Assembly: GCF_012184385.1 (NCBI RefSeq)
Contig: NZ_VSRL01000072.1
Coordinates: 1 to 36,781 of the forward strand
DNA length: 36,781 nt
Origin: Lentzea indica
GTDB lineage: Bacteria; Actinomycetota; Actinomycetes; Mycobacteriales; Pseudonocardiaceae
Direction of reading: 5' to 3'
Under the pieces are notes generated by a model that did not search any database, was not told the DNA's origin, and was given only the letters and a program-made list of their open reading frames with translations. Below are positions 1-7,891 of this stretch, one piece after another. Numbering within the stretch: the stretch's first letter is position 1; each line of letters starts with the position of its first letter. Made by a program: the position numbers and the translations under genes.

Positions 1-63
1 AACAGGCGCGGGCGATGGGGCCGCGCGTTCGGGGGAGTGCTCGCCGTGCAGCTGTACCGTCAT
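1..63 (-). CDS. N-terminal fragment of an unidentified gene running off the left edge
   Basis: An ATG at 61-63 on the minus strand opens a frame that stays open to the edge, giving 21 residues that begin MTVQLHGEHSPERAAP. It starts 11 bases after the stop of the DUF6703 gene on the same strand, and a GAGG Shine-Dalgarno-like run lies about 10 bases before the ATG. It therefore looks like the second gene of a short operon. Too little is visible to assign a family. Confidence 0.45.
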   Translation of the reverse strand, partial: MTVQLHGEHSPERAAPSPAPV

Positions 64-74
64 GGCGGCGCACC

Positions 75-353
75 TCACCTGGTAGGGATTTTCACAACCA
101 ATTCTACGGTGATGATGACAAGTACCAGCAGGACCACCACGCGCAATGTGCGTTGAGCTGGGGAAAGTGCCTTCCAGGTGGCCGCCAGCAGCACGCAGGC
201 GCCGATGATCAGCACGCCGAGCAGCGTCGCGCCCAGGGTTCCGCCGACGAGGACGCCGGTGATGAACAGACCGAGCACGAGCACGAACGCCACGACCGGG
301 CGGACGCGCGCGAGCGGGCCGTCGCCGGGCAGGAGAGGGCGCTTGGAGTTCAC
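75..353 (-). CDS. DUF6703 family small membrane protein
   Basis: A 92-residue protein with a short cytoplasmic head containing RPLLPGDGPLARVRP, then two hydrophobic segments (about residues 20-36 and 39-58), a short basic loop, and a third hydrophobic stretch (about 69-86). The conserved head and helix arrangement match the actinobacterial DUF6703 family, which has no known function. The GTG start at 351-353 lies only 17 bases from the GTG of the divergent monooxygenase-like gene, so the two promoters must overlap or the messages be leaderless. The gene reading off the left edge follows 11 bases downstream on the same strand and is probably cotranscribed. Confidence 0.75.
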   Translation of the reverse strand: MNSKRPLLPGDGPLARVRPVVAFVLVLGLFITGVLVGGTLGATLLGVLIIGACVLLAATWKALSPAQRTLRVVVLLVLVIITVELVVKIPTR

Positions 354-370
354 CGTGCCATCCTTGCACC

Positions 371-745
371 GTGCTGCTGGTGTGCCGTTTTCGCGTATCC
401 GACCCTGAGACGTTTACCTCGCGGGTGGAACAGGCTTTGAAGCTCCTGACGGCCCAGCCCGGGTGTCGTCGGGGCACGCTGGCGCGGTCCACCGACGAGG
501 ACGACAGGTGGGTGCTGACGGTCGAGTTCGAGTCGGTGGTGGCCTATCGGCGCGCGATGTCGCCGTTCCCTGTGCGCGAACACGTGATCCCGTTGCTGTC
601 CGAGGCGCTGACCGACGAGCCCGCGATGTACGAGCCGGCGTTGACCAGCGCAGACGGCCAGGTCGAGAAGCACACGAGCCTGCTCGCCGAGGACGCGTTC
701 ACGGTGCGGCTCGGCGAGGCCGGCGGTCCGGCTAAGCCTCGCTAG
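371..745 (+). CDS. Antibiotic biosynthesis monooxygenase (ABM)-fold protein
   Basis: A 124-residue protein with the small ferredoxin-like ABM fold. It has an opening beta strand (LLVCRFRV), a helix with a run to the LLTAQPGCRRGTLARS segment, a central strand (WVLTVEFESVVAYRRAM) and a further helix. The pattern of partner aspect, G-C-x-x-G turn and aromatic-acidic strand is what ABM and related dimeric alpha/beta barrel proteins show. Members include small monooxygenases and heme- or quinol-acting enzymes, but many are uncharacterised, and no substrate can be inferred. The GTG start is chosen because the first strand begins directly with it. The 3' end overlaps the convergent TPR gene by 14 bases. 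Confidence 0.7.
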   Translation: MLLVCRFRVSDPETFTSRVEQALKLLTAQPGCRRGTLARSTDEDDRWVLTVEFESVVAYRRAMSPFPVREHVIPLLSEALTDEPAMYEPALTSADGQVEKHTSLLAEDAFTVRLGEAGGPAKPR

Positions 746-1409
746 CGATCTTGCGCATCTCGTCGAGGAACTCCTCGTCCGAGCCTTCCGGCAGCAGCTC
801 CAGCGCCTCGCGCGCGGCGAGCGCCGCCTCCGCGGGACGCCCGAGCAGGTGCAGCGTCTTGGCCTTGCCGTAGGCCGCATAGGGCGCGGGCGTTTTCTCG
901 AACGCCGCGAGCGCTTCGTCGAACCGCTCGTTCTCGAAGTGGTGCCAGCCGAGGTTGTTGTAGAGCGGCCCCAGCCAGTGCTCCAGCTCCGGGTGCTCCT
1001 CGATGAGGTCCAGGCCGACCTGCGTCCACTTCTCCGGGTCGTCAACCAGCGCGACCATGTGCGCGGCGTCGGCGGCGAGCCACAGGTCGCCGCGCTTCTT
1101 CGCGAGCACGAACGACGCGACGAACAGCGGCTGGGCCTTCTCCGGCTCACCGCCGGAGCGGAAGAGGCGCCCGCGCTCGAGCAGGGCGCGCACTCGTCCC
1201 GTGCTGTCGGCGTCGGCGAGCACGTCCGCCTCGTCGACAAGGGTGTGGCCTGCGGCGAAGTTGTCCCGCAAGCCCTCGACGCGGGCGAGCTGGGTCAGCA
1301 CCTCCGCACGCTCGTCGTCGGTCTCCACGTTGTTCAGCAACGCGCGGAACTGCGCCTCCGTGCCGTCAAGGTCGGCGAAGTCCCACAGCTCTCGCAGCCG
1401 GTCTTCCAT
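732..1409 (-). CDS. Tetratricopeptide-repeat protein
   Basis: A 225-residue soluble helical protein. Repeated helix pairs with TPR spacing are visible, for example around residues 85-120 and 150-210, where WLGPLYNNLGWHHFENERFDEAL and the next AKTLHLLGRPAEAALAA follow the A-L-x-x-x-G-x-x-x-x-A pattern. There is no signal peptide or membrane segment. It probably acts as a protein-interaction scaffold, and the partner is unknown. The ATG at 1407-1409 (MEDRLRELW) is preferred; the frame stays open far upstream but that part is antisense to glycyl-tRNA synthetase. It diverges from that gene across an 81-base gap and overlaps the convergent ABM gene by 14 bases. Confidence 0.75.
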   Translation of the reverse strand: MEDRLRELWDFADLDGTEAQFRALLNNVETDDERAEVLTQLARVEGLRDNFAAGHTLVDEADVLADADSTGRVRALLERGRLFRSGGEPEKAQPLFVASFVLAKKRGDLWLAADAAHMVALVDDPEKWTQVGLDLIEEHPELEHWLGPLYNNLGWHHFENERFDEALAAFEKTPAPYAAYGKAKTLHLLGRPAEAALAAREALELLPEGSDEEFLDEMRKIASEA

Positions 1410-1437
1410 TCGTGCAGGGTAAGGCTCCGGTCGCCCA

Positions 1438-1465
1438 TTCGGGGTGCAACGTGACGGGCTAGGCT
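1438..1465 (+). promoter_or_regulatory. Candidate promoter of glycyl-tRNA synthetase
   Basis: TTCGGG at 1438-1443 and TAGGCT at 1460-1465 are separated by 16 bases and lie 25 bases before the ATG. The -10 box fits housekeeping promoters of actinomycetes but the -35 is weak. This is inferred by eye only. Confidence 0.3.
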
Positions 1466-1490
1466 TGGGCCCCCGAATCTGATTCCCCCG

Positions 1491-2888
1491 ATGGAGTTCC
1501 CGTTGGCCGCCGATCGTATTGAGACCGTTGTCAGCCTCTGCAAGCGCAGGGGGTTCGTCTACCCGTGTGGGGAGATCTACGGCGGTACCCGTTCGGCGTG
1601 GGACTACGGACCTCTGGGCGTCGAGCTCAAGGACAACATCAAGCGCCAGTGGTGGAACTTCATGGTCCGCGGCCGCGAGGACGTCGTGGGCCTGGACTCG
1701 TCGGTCATCCTGCCCCGTGACGTGTGGGTCGCCTCCGGTCACGTCGAGGCGTTCGTCGACCCGCTGGTCGAGTGCGAGTCGTGCCACAAGCGGTTCCGCG
1801 CGGACACGCTGTCCGAGGAGTACGCCGAGCGCACCGGCAAGGAGGTCGCGGAGGGCGACGTGTCGGACGTGCCGTGCCCGAACTGCGGCGTGCGCGGCCA
1901 GTACACCGACCCGAAGATGTTCAACGGCCTCCTGAAGACGCACCTCGGTCCGGTCGAGACCGAGGAGGGCCTGCACTACCTGCGCCCGGAGACCGCGCAG
2001 GGCATCTTCACGAACTTCCTGAACGTGCAGACGACGTCGCGCAAGAAGCCGCCGTTCGGCATCGGCCAGATCGGCAAGTCGTTCCGCAACGAGATCACGC
2101 CGGGCAACTTCATCTTCCGCACCCGCGAGTTCGAGCAGATGGAGATGGAGTTCTTCGTCGAGCCAGGGACGGACGAGGAATGGCACCAGTACTGGATCGA
2201 CGAGCGCACGCGCTGGTACACGGACCTCGGCGTGTCGAAGGAGAACCTGCGGCACTACGAGCACCCGAAGGAGAAGCTCTCCCACTACTCGAAGCGCACC
2301 GTCGACATCGAGTACCGCTTCCAGTTCGGCGGCCAGGAGTGGGGTGAGCTCGAGGGCATCGCGAACCGCACGGACTTCGACCTCACCACGCACTCGAACC
2401 ACTCGGGCGTCGACCTGTCGTACTTCGACCAGGCCACGAACTCGCGCTACAAGCCGTTCGTCATCGAGCCGGCGGCCGGCGTCGGCCGCCCCATGATGGC
2501 GTTCCTGCTCGAGGCGTACGTCGAGGACGAGGCCCCGAACGCCAAGGGCGGCGTGGACAAGCGCGTCGTGCTGAAGCTCGACCGCCGCCTCGCCCCGGTG
2601 AAGGTCGCCGTGCTGCCGCTGTCGCGCAACGCCGACCTCTCGCCGAAGGCCCGCGACCTCGCGACCGCGCTGCGCCGCCACTGGAACGTCGACTTCGACG
2701 ACGCCGGCGCCATCGGCCGCCGCTACCGCCGTCAGGACGAGATCGGCACGCCGTTCTGCGTGACGGTCGACTTCGACACGCTCACCGACCTCGCCGTGAC
2801 GGTGCGGGAGCGCGACACGATGTCGCAGGAGCGGGTGGCGATGGACCAGCTCGAGTCCTACCTCGCGGCTCGCCTGATCGGCTGCTAG
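1491..2888 (+). CDS. glyS: Glycyl-tRNA synthetase, dimeric class II type
   Basis: A 465-residue enzyme that charges tRNA-Gly with glycine using ATP in the cytoplasm. It is the alpha-2 type found in actinobacteria, not the alpha2-beta2 type. The opening [23 protein letters not shown] and the following [11 protein letters not shown] are diagnostic. Class II motif 2 is seen at about residues 198-225 ([21 protein letters not shown]) and motif 3 near 330 ([14 protein letters not shown]). A paired-cysteine insertion (CESCHKRF and CPNCG, about residues 98-145) probably binds zinc. The C-terminal part is the anticodon-binding domain (about 365-460). The length is normal for the family. It stands alone on its strand and is followed by a large stem-loop. 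Confidence 0.97.
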   Translation: MEFPLAADRIETVVSLCKRRGFVYPCGEIYGGTRSAWDYGPLGVELKDNIKRQWWNFMVRGREDVVGLDSSVILPRDVWVASGHVEAFVDPLVECESCHKRFRADTLSEEYAERTGKEVAEGDVSDVPCPNCGVRGQYTDPKMFNGLLKTHLGPVETEEGLHYLRPETAQGIFTNFLNVQTTSRKKPPFGIGQIGKSFRNEITPGNFIFRTREFEQMEMEFFVEPGTDEEWHQYWIDERTRWYTDLGVSKENLRHYEHPKEKLSHYSKRTVDIEYRFQFGGQEWGELEGIANRTDFDLTTHSNHSGVDLSYFDQATNSRYKPFVIEPAAGVGRPMMAFLLEAYVEDEAPNAKGGVDKRVVLKLDRRLAPVKVAVLPLSRNADLSPKARDLATALRRHWNVDFDDAGAIGRRYRRQDEIGTPFCVTVDFDTLTDLAVTVRERDTMSQERVAMDQLESYLAARLIGC

Positions 2889-2891
2889 CGA

Positions 2892-2946
2892 GACTGGACT
2901 CTGGGTGTGGTGTGTCCGCGGAGAGCGCGGACCACGTCGTCCAGTC
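2892..2946 (+). terminator. Nested stem-loop after glycyl-tRNA synthetase
   Basis: The outer arms GACTGGAC (2892-2899) and GTCCAGTC (2939-2946) pair perfectly. An inner hairpin GTCCGCG (2914-2920) / CGCGGAC (2926-2932) is extended by GTGG/CCAC. No T-run follows, so it may act as a structure-only terminator of the kind common in high-GC actinomycetes. It starts 4 bases after the stop codon. Confidence 0.6.
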
Positions 2947-2952
2947 GTGTCT

Positions 2953-2995
2953 TGTGGGGGCCGAGCCCCCACACCCCACGCCGGGGCAAGCCCGG
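2953..2995. repeat. Dispersed palindromic repeat, copy 1
   Basis: The perfect hairpin TGTGGGGGC-CGA-GCCCCCACA spans 2953-2973. It is followed by a smaller hairpin CCGGG-GCAAG-CCCGG at 2981-2995. The core GGGGGCCGAGCCCCC occurs again at 17281-17295 in another intergenic region, which marks this as a dispersed intergenic element like a REP sequence. Confidence 0.6.
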
Positions 2996-3024
2996 ACCCC
3001 GGCCCCCTCGCCTGCGGCGTCGGC

Positions 3025-3182
3025 GGCTCCATCTGGGCCCGCGTCTCGCTGCTCAACGTCATCACCTCGGCCGATGCCGTTCACCGCGGGGGTGGGCGGT
3101 GCACCTCGCGCTGCTGGCGGTGATGGTGGTGCCGGGCGGGGGCGCGTTCTTCCTCGCGCAAGCCGTGCTGCGAGTGCGCTGA
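3025..3182 (+). pseudogene. Possible remnant of the C-terminus of a membrane protein
   Basis: The first frame reads SIWARVSLLNVITSADAVHRG from about 3028 to 3090. Past the GGGGGTGGG run the coding-like signal moves by one base to WAVHLALLAVMVVPGGGAFF and on to a stop at 3180-3182. Joined, this gives about 50 residues with a hydrophobic segment and natural actinobacterial codon use. No start or N-terminal part is visible because the dispersed palindromic repeat lies immediately upstream. It could be a decayed gene tail or chance open frames in GC-rich DNA. The rest of the 329-base gap between glycyl-tRNA synthetase and the next gene holds only the stem-loops. Confidence 0.3.
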
Positions 3183-3217
3183 GGCAACATCCTGGGGCGT
3201 TTCCGCGTGTAAAGGGC

Positions 3218-4077
3218 ATGACGGGGGAGCAGATCAGGGGACGTGGCCTCGTGCAGGCCGCGGTGGGGATGGTGCTCGTCGCCTGGGTGGTGGTGCTGGC
3301 GGCGACGGCCGAGGTCGGGAACCCGCAGGCGCTCCTGGGCGCGGTGGTGAGCGGTGGGCTGGTCTGCCTGTGCTCGGTGGCTGGCGGCGTGGTCGCCACG
3401 CGGATCACCGATGTGGCGTCGGCTGCTCGGCTGCGGCATGTGGTCGTGGTGCTGGAAGGTGCGCGCTGGCGATCTTCTTCCCGTTCTACTGGTTCGCGTT
3501 GTGCGTCGAGTCCGTGGGGAAGCCGGGATACATCGCGCTGGTGGTCGTGCTGGTGGTCGCGGTGCCGGTGGTCGCCGCGCTGGTGCTCGCCATGCAGGGC
3601 AGTCGCACCGTGCACAAGATCGTCGTTGACGCCTACGGGCCACTCGTACCGGACTCCGGGGCCGGTGCGCCGGCGCACCGGATCAGGGTGCTCGGCACCG
3701 TGCTCGTCACGGCCGGCGTCGCGTTGTCGGTCTCCGCGACGGCGGTGGCGTTCACCGCGCCGTTGTACCGGCCGGTGTTGCTGGTCGTCGGCTTGCTGGT
3801 GACGCTCGCGCCGGTGCTGCTCGGGGTGTTGCTGACGCGGGTGACGGACGTCTGCTCGGCGCGGCGCAGAAATGTCGGCAGCTACCTCATCGTCCCCACC
3901 GCGTCCGGGTTCGCCGTCGCCGAGTACTCCTCTGGGACCGGTGTTGTCGGGATGCTCTTCGGCGCGCTGGTCTTCGGATCGATCGTGCTCCTCGTGATCG
4001 CGGTCCTCGTGGTGCGTGAGTTCACCGGCGACTGGGACCGGCCGAGGCGCGAACAGAAGCGGGCTGTCAGCCGTTGA
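3218..4077 (+). pseudogene. Frameshifted membrane protein with duplicated halves
   Basis: The frame starting with ATG at 3218 (MTGEQIRGRGLVQAAVG) encodes two hydrophobic helices and the motif ATRITDVASAARLRHVVVVLEGA. At about 3464 the coding signal moves to another frame and continues LAIFFPFYWFALCVES with four to five further hydrophobic helices to a stop at 4075-4077. One extra base near 3464 would restore a protein of about 287 residues. The two halves are related: both carry two helices and then a TRxTDVxSA signature (RITDVASAARLRH and RVTDVCSARRRNV). That suggests an internal duplication. No known family is recognised. The end overlaps the convergent beta-lactamase-like gene by 11 bases. 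Pseudogene or assembly error cannot be told apart here. Confidence 0.55.
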
Positions 4078-4939
4078 CGCCGAGCTTCGCCAGGACGGCC
4101 CTGGTGACGGCGTTGATCGACTGTCTTGCCGTGGTCCACGAGCCGGTCGGGTTCGTCGTGAGCACGGCGACGGCGTAGCGGTTGCCGAGGACGCCCGCGC
4201 TGTGCAGGTAGACGTCGCTGGGCAGGTAGTACATCCAGCCCTGCTTGGCGTAGGCGCCGGTGACGCCGAGCAGGCCGAACGCCTGGTCGAAGCCGTCGGC
4301 GGCCTTCGGAGGGGCGGAGGACAGCGCGGCGACGATCTGGTCGTGCACCGGTGAGCTCAGGATGTAGTGGTAAAGCCGCACCATGTCGTTCGCGGTGATG
4401 ACGACCTCGCCCCACTGCGACGGGTCGTCCGGGGCGCGGGTGCCGGTGAGGCCGGCTTCGGCGGCGACACGGCCGATGGCGTCCATGCCGTCGAACCTCG
4501 TCCACAGCACGTCCATCGCGTTGTCGTCGCTGGCGCTCAACGCGCGGTGGATCAAGTCCTGGTCGTCATCGGACAACGGCTGTTGCAACGCGTCGACGGC
4601 GAGGATCAGCTTCGACAGCGACGCCGAGTAGAACGGGCGATCGCCCTGCTCCGAGACCACCTGGTCGGATTCGAGATCCATCACGGCGACGCCGACGTCG
4701 GACACGCCGCCTGCCGCCACCGCAGCCGACAGATCAGCCGCCGATATATTGGATATCGCGCTGGATCCTGTATCCGATATATCAGGAGCGGTATGCGATA
4801 TATCGGGGGCCGAACCTGTATCCAGTACATCGGGACCACGCGATATATCAGTCGACGGCTTCCCGTGCGCGTGGCACGGCGAGACGTCCGGGACCACGAA
4901 GACGGCCGCCGTGAGGAGGAGGATCAGGGCCCAGCGCAC
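4067..4939 (-). CDS. Exported class A beta-lactamase-like serine hydrolase with repeat linker
   Basis: A 290-residue protein. A hydrophobic export signal (residues 2-18, WALILLLTAAVFVVP) is followed by a 45-residue linker of DIS-rich repeats and then a penicillin-binding-protein-like hydrolase fold. The active-site S-x-x-K is visible as SLSK in FYSASLSKLIL. SDDN (in LSASDDNAMD) occupies the second motif position. YAKQGWM stands where class A enzymes have K-T/S-G, so the third motif is altered to KQG. It may be a beta-lactamase, a D,D-peptidase relative or a non-hydrolytic homologue. The GTG at 4937-4939 is chosen because the signal peptide begins there and it leaves a 16-base gap after the peptidase E gene upstream in the same operon. 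Confidence 0.75.
   Translation of the reverse strand: MRWALILLLTAAVFVVPDVSPCHAHGKPSTDISRGPDVLDTGSAPDISHTAPDISDTGSSAISNISAADLSAAVAAGGVSDVGVAVMDLESDQVVSEQGDRPFYSASLSKLILAVDALQQPLSDDDQDLIHRALSASDDNAMDVLWTRFDGMDAIGRVAAEAGLTGTRAPDDPSQWGEVVITANDMVRLYHYILSSPVHDQIVAALSSAPPKAADGFDQAFGLLGVTGAYAKQGWMYYLPSDVYLHSAGVLGNRYAVAVLTTNPTGSWTTARQSINAVTRAVLAKLGVNG
4743..4849 (-). repeat. GATATATC palindromes encoding a DIS repeat linker
   Basis: Perfect 8-base palindromes GATATATC lie at 4776-4783, 4797-4804 and 4842-4849, with a near copy GATATATT at 4743-4750. They encode repeated Asp-Ile-Ser units in the linker of the beta-lactamase-like protein, using five ATA isoleucine codons, which are very rare in this genome type. 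The patch is strikingly AT-rich. Confidence 0.8.
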
Positions 4940-4955
4940 ACATAAAAGGTCCGTC

Positions 4956-5687
4956 TCACAGGAGCCTGGTGTCGAGCTTTTCCTCCTGAGCGGTTGCTGA
5001 AGAATCCTCCCTGACCACGACATATGCGCCGGAACCCTGTCGTTCCGTCACCGCTTCGACGAGCTCGGTGCCGCGGTACAGCAGGCCGACGCCGTCGTCG
5101 GTGCAGTAGGTCGTCGGCAGCACCCCGGCGGCGACCGCCTCGTGGATCTTCGGGCGGCGGTTCTCGTCGGAGTCGTAGTGCACGCCGTTGCCGTAGGGCA
5201 GCAAGCCCAGGCCGTTCGTGATGATCCGCAGGTCGGGGCCGAACGAGTCGGTCGCGCCGCCCGCGTGCCAGCAGATCGAGCCCGCGGACACGCCGCTGAG
5301 CACCACGCCGGCCTCCCACGCCTTGCGGAAGATCGCGCCGAGCCCGTGCACCTCCCACACCGCGAGCAGGTTCGCGACCGAACCGCCGCCCACCCACACG
5401 ACGTCGTGGGACAGCACGAAGCTTTCGAGGTCGTCGGTCGGCGGCATGGTGAAGAGGTTCAGCATCGACACGTCGACGCCCGCGACGCTGCCCGCTTCCG
5501 CCATGTTCGCGTTCATGTACCGCTGATCGCCCCCGGCTGTGCCGACGTGGCAGAGCCTCGGCCTGCGACCCTCGACGCCGGACAGGTCCAGCGCGAAGTG
5601 GATCAGCTTGCCGAATTCGAGGAACGTGCGGTGGCCGGCCCTGAGGCCTCCGGACGTGGCGAGGATGGTGGGCTGCTCAGCAGGCAT
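4956..5687 (-). CDS. Peptidase S51 family (dipeptidase E-like)
   Basis: A 243-residue cytoplasmic serine peptidase of the class I glutamine-amidotransferase-like fold. The nucleophile elbow G-x-S-A-G-S is seen as GVSAGSICW, with the catalytic serine at residue 134. The preceding VVWVGGGSVANLLAVW and the downstream histidine (about residue 170, YGNGVHYDSDE) fit family S51. Known members cleave Asp-X dipeptides (PepE) or cyanophycin products; the substrate here is not determined. The ATG at 5685-5687 is preferred. The gene heads an operon with the beta-lactamase-like gene, 16 bases downstream, and diverges from the YdcF-like gene. Confidence 0.88.
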   Translation of the reverse strand: MPAEQPTILATSGGLRAGHRTFLEFGKLIHFALDLSGVEGRRPRLCHVGTAGGDQRYMNANMAEAGSVAGVDVSMLNLFTMPPTDDLESFVLSHDVVWVGGGSVANLLAVWEVHGLGAIFRKAWEAGVVLSGVSAGSICWHAGGATDSFGPDLRIITNGLGLLPYGNGVHYDSDENRRPKIHEAVAAGVLPTTYCTDDGVGLLYRGTELVEAVTERQGSGAYVVVREDSSATAQEEKLDTRLL

Positions 5688-5738
5688 GACGTTGATCCTT
5701 GCAGGGGCGTCAACGCGGCACCCTCACGGTCTGGAAGC

Positions 5739-6413
5739 ATGCAGGGTGTGCGGACCACGCCCCTCAAGCCACTCGCCAGGATTCGCCGGATCGTCCTGCG
5801 CGTCGTCTTCGGCGCGTTGATCGTCGGCACGCTCGTGGTGGGCGGCACGGCGTTTCGCGTGTGGCAGGTCGCCCGCGTGGACGACTGGACGAAGGCCGAC
5901 GTGGCGATCGTCCTCGGTGCCGCGCAGTACAACGGCGTCCCGTCCGACGTGCTCGAAGCTCGGCTCCAGCACGCGCTCGGCCTGTACAAGAAGGGCGTCG
6001 TCAGTTACATCGCCACGACCGGCGGCCGCCAGCCGGGCGACAACTTCACCGAGGGCCAGGTCGGCAAGCTGTGGCTGGTCAAGCGCGGTGTCCCCGAGGA
6101 CCACGTGCTGCAGGTCGGCGAAGGCGCGGACACGCTCGGCTCGCTGCGGGCCGTGGCGTCGGTGGCGCAGGAACGCGATCTGAAGACCGCCGTGATCGTC
6201 AGCGACCCGTGGCACTCGCTGCGCGCCCGCACGATGGCCGAGGACGCCGGCCTGCACGCGTGGACGTCGCCGACCCGCAGCGGCCCGAACGTGCAGACCC
6301 GTGAGACGCAGTGGTTCTACATCAAGCGCGAGACCGGAGCGCTGCTGTACTACCGCTTGATGAAGGCGCACGCCGGCGTGTTCGACGAGCTCAAGCTCCC
6401 TAAAATCGGCTGA
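5739..6413 (+). CDS. YdcF/SanA-like DUF218 membrane protein
   Basis: A 224-residue protein with a short basic N-terminus, one membrane helix at about residues 18-38, and an extracytoplasmic-type DUF218 domain. The domain opens [24 protein letters not shown] and continues with the [15 protein letters not shown] and [13 protein letters not shown] segments typical of YdcF and SanA (vancomycin high-temperature exclusion) proteins. The family is linked to envelope integrity and its chemistry is unresolved. The ATG at 5739 is used; an in-frame GTG lies three codons later. The stop overlaps the dGTPase start in a TGATG, so the two genes are translationally coupled. Confidence 0.85.
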   Translation: MQGVRTTPLKPLARIRRIVLRVVFGALIVGTLVVGGTAFRVWQVARVDDWTKADVAIVLGAAQYNGVPSDVLEARLQHALGLYKKGVVSYIATTGGRQPGDNFTEGQVGKLWLVKRGVPEDHVLQVGEGADTLGSLRAVASVAQERDLKTAVIVSDPWHSLRARTMAEDAGLHAWTSPTRSGPNVQTRETQWFYIKRETGALLYYRLMKAHAGVFDELKLPKIG

Positions 6414-7651
6414 TGGGATATACCGGCCACGACGCGGAGCGCCTGCTCCCCGAGGAACCGAAGAGCGCCGCGCTGCCGGGTGCCCGCACTGACACGCGCA
6501 CGCCGTTCTCCCGTGACCGCGCCCGCGTCCTGCATTCAGCGGCCCTGCGCCGGCTCGCCGGCAAGACCCAGGTCGTCGGCCCCGGCGAGGGCTCCGAGGT
6601 CACCGGTGTGCCGCGCACGCGCCTGACGCACTCGCTGGAGGTCGCGCAGATCGGCCGCGGCATCGGTGAGGAACTGGGCTGCGATCCCGACATCGTCGAC
6701 ACTGCCGGCCTCGCGCACGACATCGGGCATCCGCCGTTCGGGCACAACGGCGAGAGGGCGCTGAACGAGATCGCCGGCCCGTGCGGTGGCTTCGAGGGCA
6801 ACGCGCAGACGTTCCGCATCCTCGCCCGTCTGGAGCCCAAGTCCGCGCACGGGCTGAACCTCACGCGCGCGGTGCTCGACGCGTCGACGAAGTACCCGTG
6901 GCCGCGTACGCCGGGCACGGTGAAGTTCGGCGTGTACGACGACGACCTCGAGGTGTTCGAGTGGATGCGCGCGGGTGCACCGGAACGAGAGAGGTGCATC
7001 GAGGCGCAGGTGATGGACTGGTCTGACGACGTTGCGTACTCGGTGCACGACGTCGAGGACGGCGTCCTGGCGCACCGCATCAGCCTTGGCGCACTGGCCC
7101 GTCCCGACGAACGCGCTGCCATCGCCTCGCTCGCGGCCAAGACGTTCTCCGACGAGTCCGTGACGGCGCTCGAAGCCACCGCCGAGGAACTGCTGAAGCT
7201 GCCGGTGATCGCGTACTGGACCGAGCACGAGTACGACGGCTCGCTCGGCGCGCAGGTGGCGTTGAAGAACCTCACGAGCGAACTGGTCGGCCGCTTTGCT
7301 TCCGCGGCCGTCACCGCGACCCGCGAGGTGCACGGCGACGGCGCGCTCACGAGGTACAACGCCTCGCTGGAGGTCCCGAGGCAGGTCGCGGCGGAGGTGG
7401 CACTGCTCAAGGCGATGGCCGTCCGGTACGTGATGAGCGACCCTGCCCGCCTGGCCATGCAGGCAGAGCAACGCGAGCTGATCGCCGACCTCATCACCCG
7501 TCTGATGGAGCGCCCGGCGTTGCTCGACCCCGCGTTCCGGCCGTTGTTCTCGGCCGCTTCCTCTTACGCCGCACGGCTTCGCGTCGTCGTCGACCAGGTC
7601 GCGCTGCTCACCGACGCGCAGGCCGTGGCCTGGTATCGCGCATCGGCGTAG
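6413..7651 (+). CDS. dgt: Deoxyguanosinetriphosphate triphosphohydrolase-like protein
   Basis: A 412-residue HD-domain enzyme expected to hydrolyse dGTP or other dNTPs to the nucleoside and tripolyphosphate. Metal-binding residues are visible: His73 in [15 protein letters not shown], His102-Asp103 in [16 protein letters not shown], and the later Asp in [17 protein letters not shown]. The N-terminal [23 protein letters not shown] is diagnostic of the family. The length matches actinobacterial members, which sit near dnaG as here (about 4.4 kb away). The start overlaps the stop of the YdcF-like gene (TGATG). Confidence 0.95.
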   Translation: MGYTGHDAERLLPEEPKSAALPGARTDTRTPFSRDRARVLHSAALRRLAGKTQVVGPGEGSEVTGVPRTRLTHSLEVAQIGRGIGEELGCDPDIVDTAGLAHDIGHPPFGHNGERALNEIAGPCGGFEGNAQTFRILARLEPKSAHGLNLTRAVLDASTKYPWPRTPGTVKFGVYDDDLEVFEWMRAGAPERERCIEAQVMDWSDDVAYSVHDVEDGVLAHRISLGALARPDERAAIASLAAKTFSDESVTALEATAEELLKLPVIAYWTEHEYDGSLGAQVALKNLTSELVGRFASAAVTATREVHGDGALTRYNASLEVPRQVAAEVALLKAMAVRYVMSDPARLAMQAEQRELIADLITRLMERPALLDPAFRPLFSAASSYAARLRVVVDQVALLTDAQAVAWYRASA

Positions 7652-7661
7652 CTTCGAGGAC

Positions 7662-7880
7662 ATGGCGGACGAGTCCAGACCGCCAGGCCGAAGGTGGCCG
7701 TGGCGGAGACCAACCAGGGAAGCCGTGCCTGTTGGCTTCGACGACCAGGGGGACGACGACGGTTCGGCAGGCGTGCGCGAGCCCCGTCACCCCAAACCAC
7801 TCGGGCCGATGGGAGGAGCGGGGGAGCGGCCCGTCCCGGAAGATCCGATCGTGATGTCACTGCCAGATCCACGCCAATAG
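7662..7880 (+). CDS. Small proline- and charge-rich hypothetical protein
   Basis: A 72-residue protein rich in Pro, Arg, Asp and Gly with no hydrophobic segment, probably disordered. It begins 10 bases after the dGTPase stop behind a GAGGA run, and the serpin gene starts 11 bases after its stop, so all three genes are likely cotranscribed. No family is recognised. The position within an operon and the Shine-Dalgarno sequence are the main support that it is real. Confidence 0.5.
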   Translation: MADESRPPGRRWPWRRPTREAVPVGFDDQGDDDGSAGVREPRHPKPLGPMGGAGERPVPEDPIVMSLPDPRQ

Positions 7881-7891
7881 AGGAGTCCGAC

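Noticed and set aside
732..3065. Very long minus-strand frame antisense to glycyl-tRNA synthetase
   Set aside because: The part beyond 1409 has arginine- and valine-rich low-complexity sequence typical of antisense frames in GC-rich DNA, while the plus strand encodes a complete synthetase.
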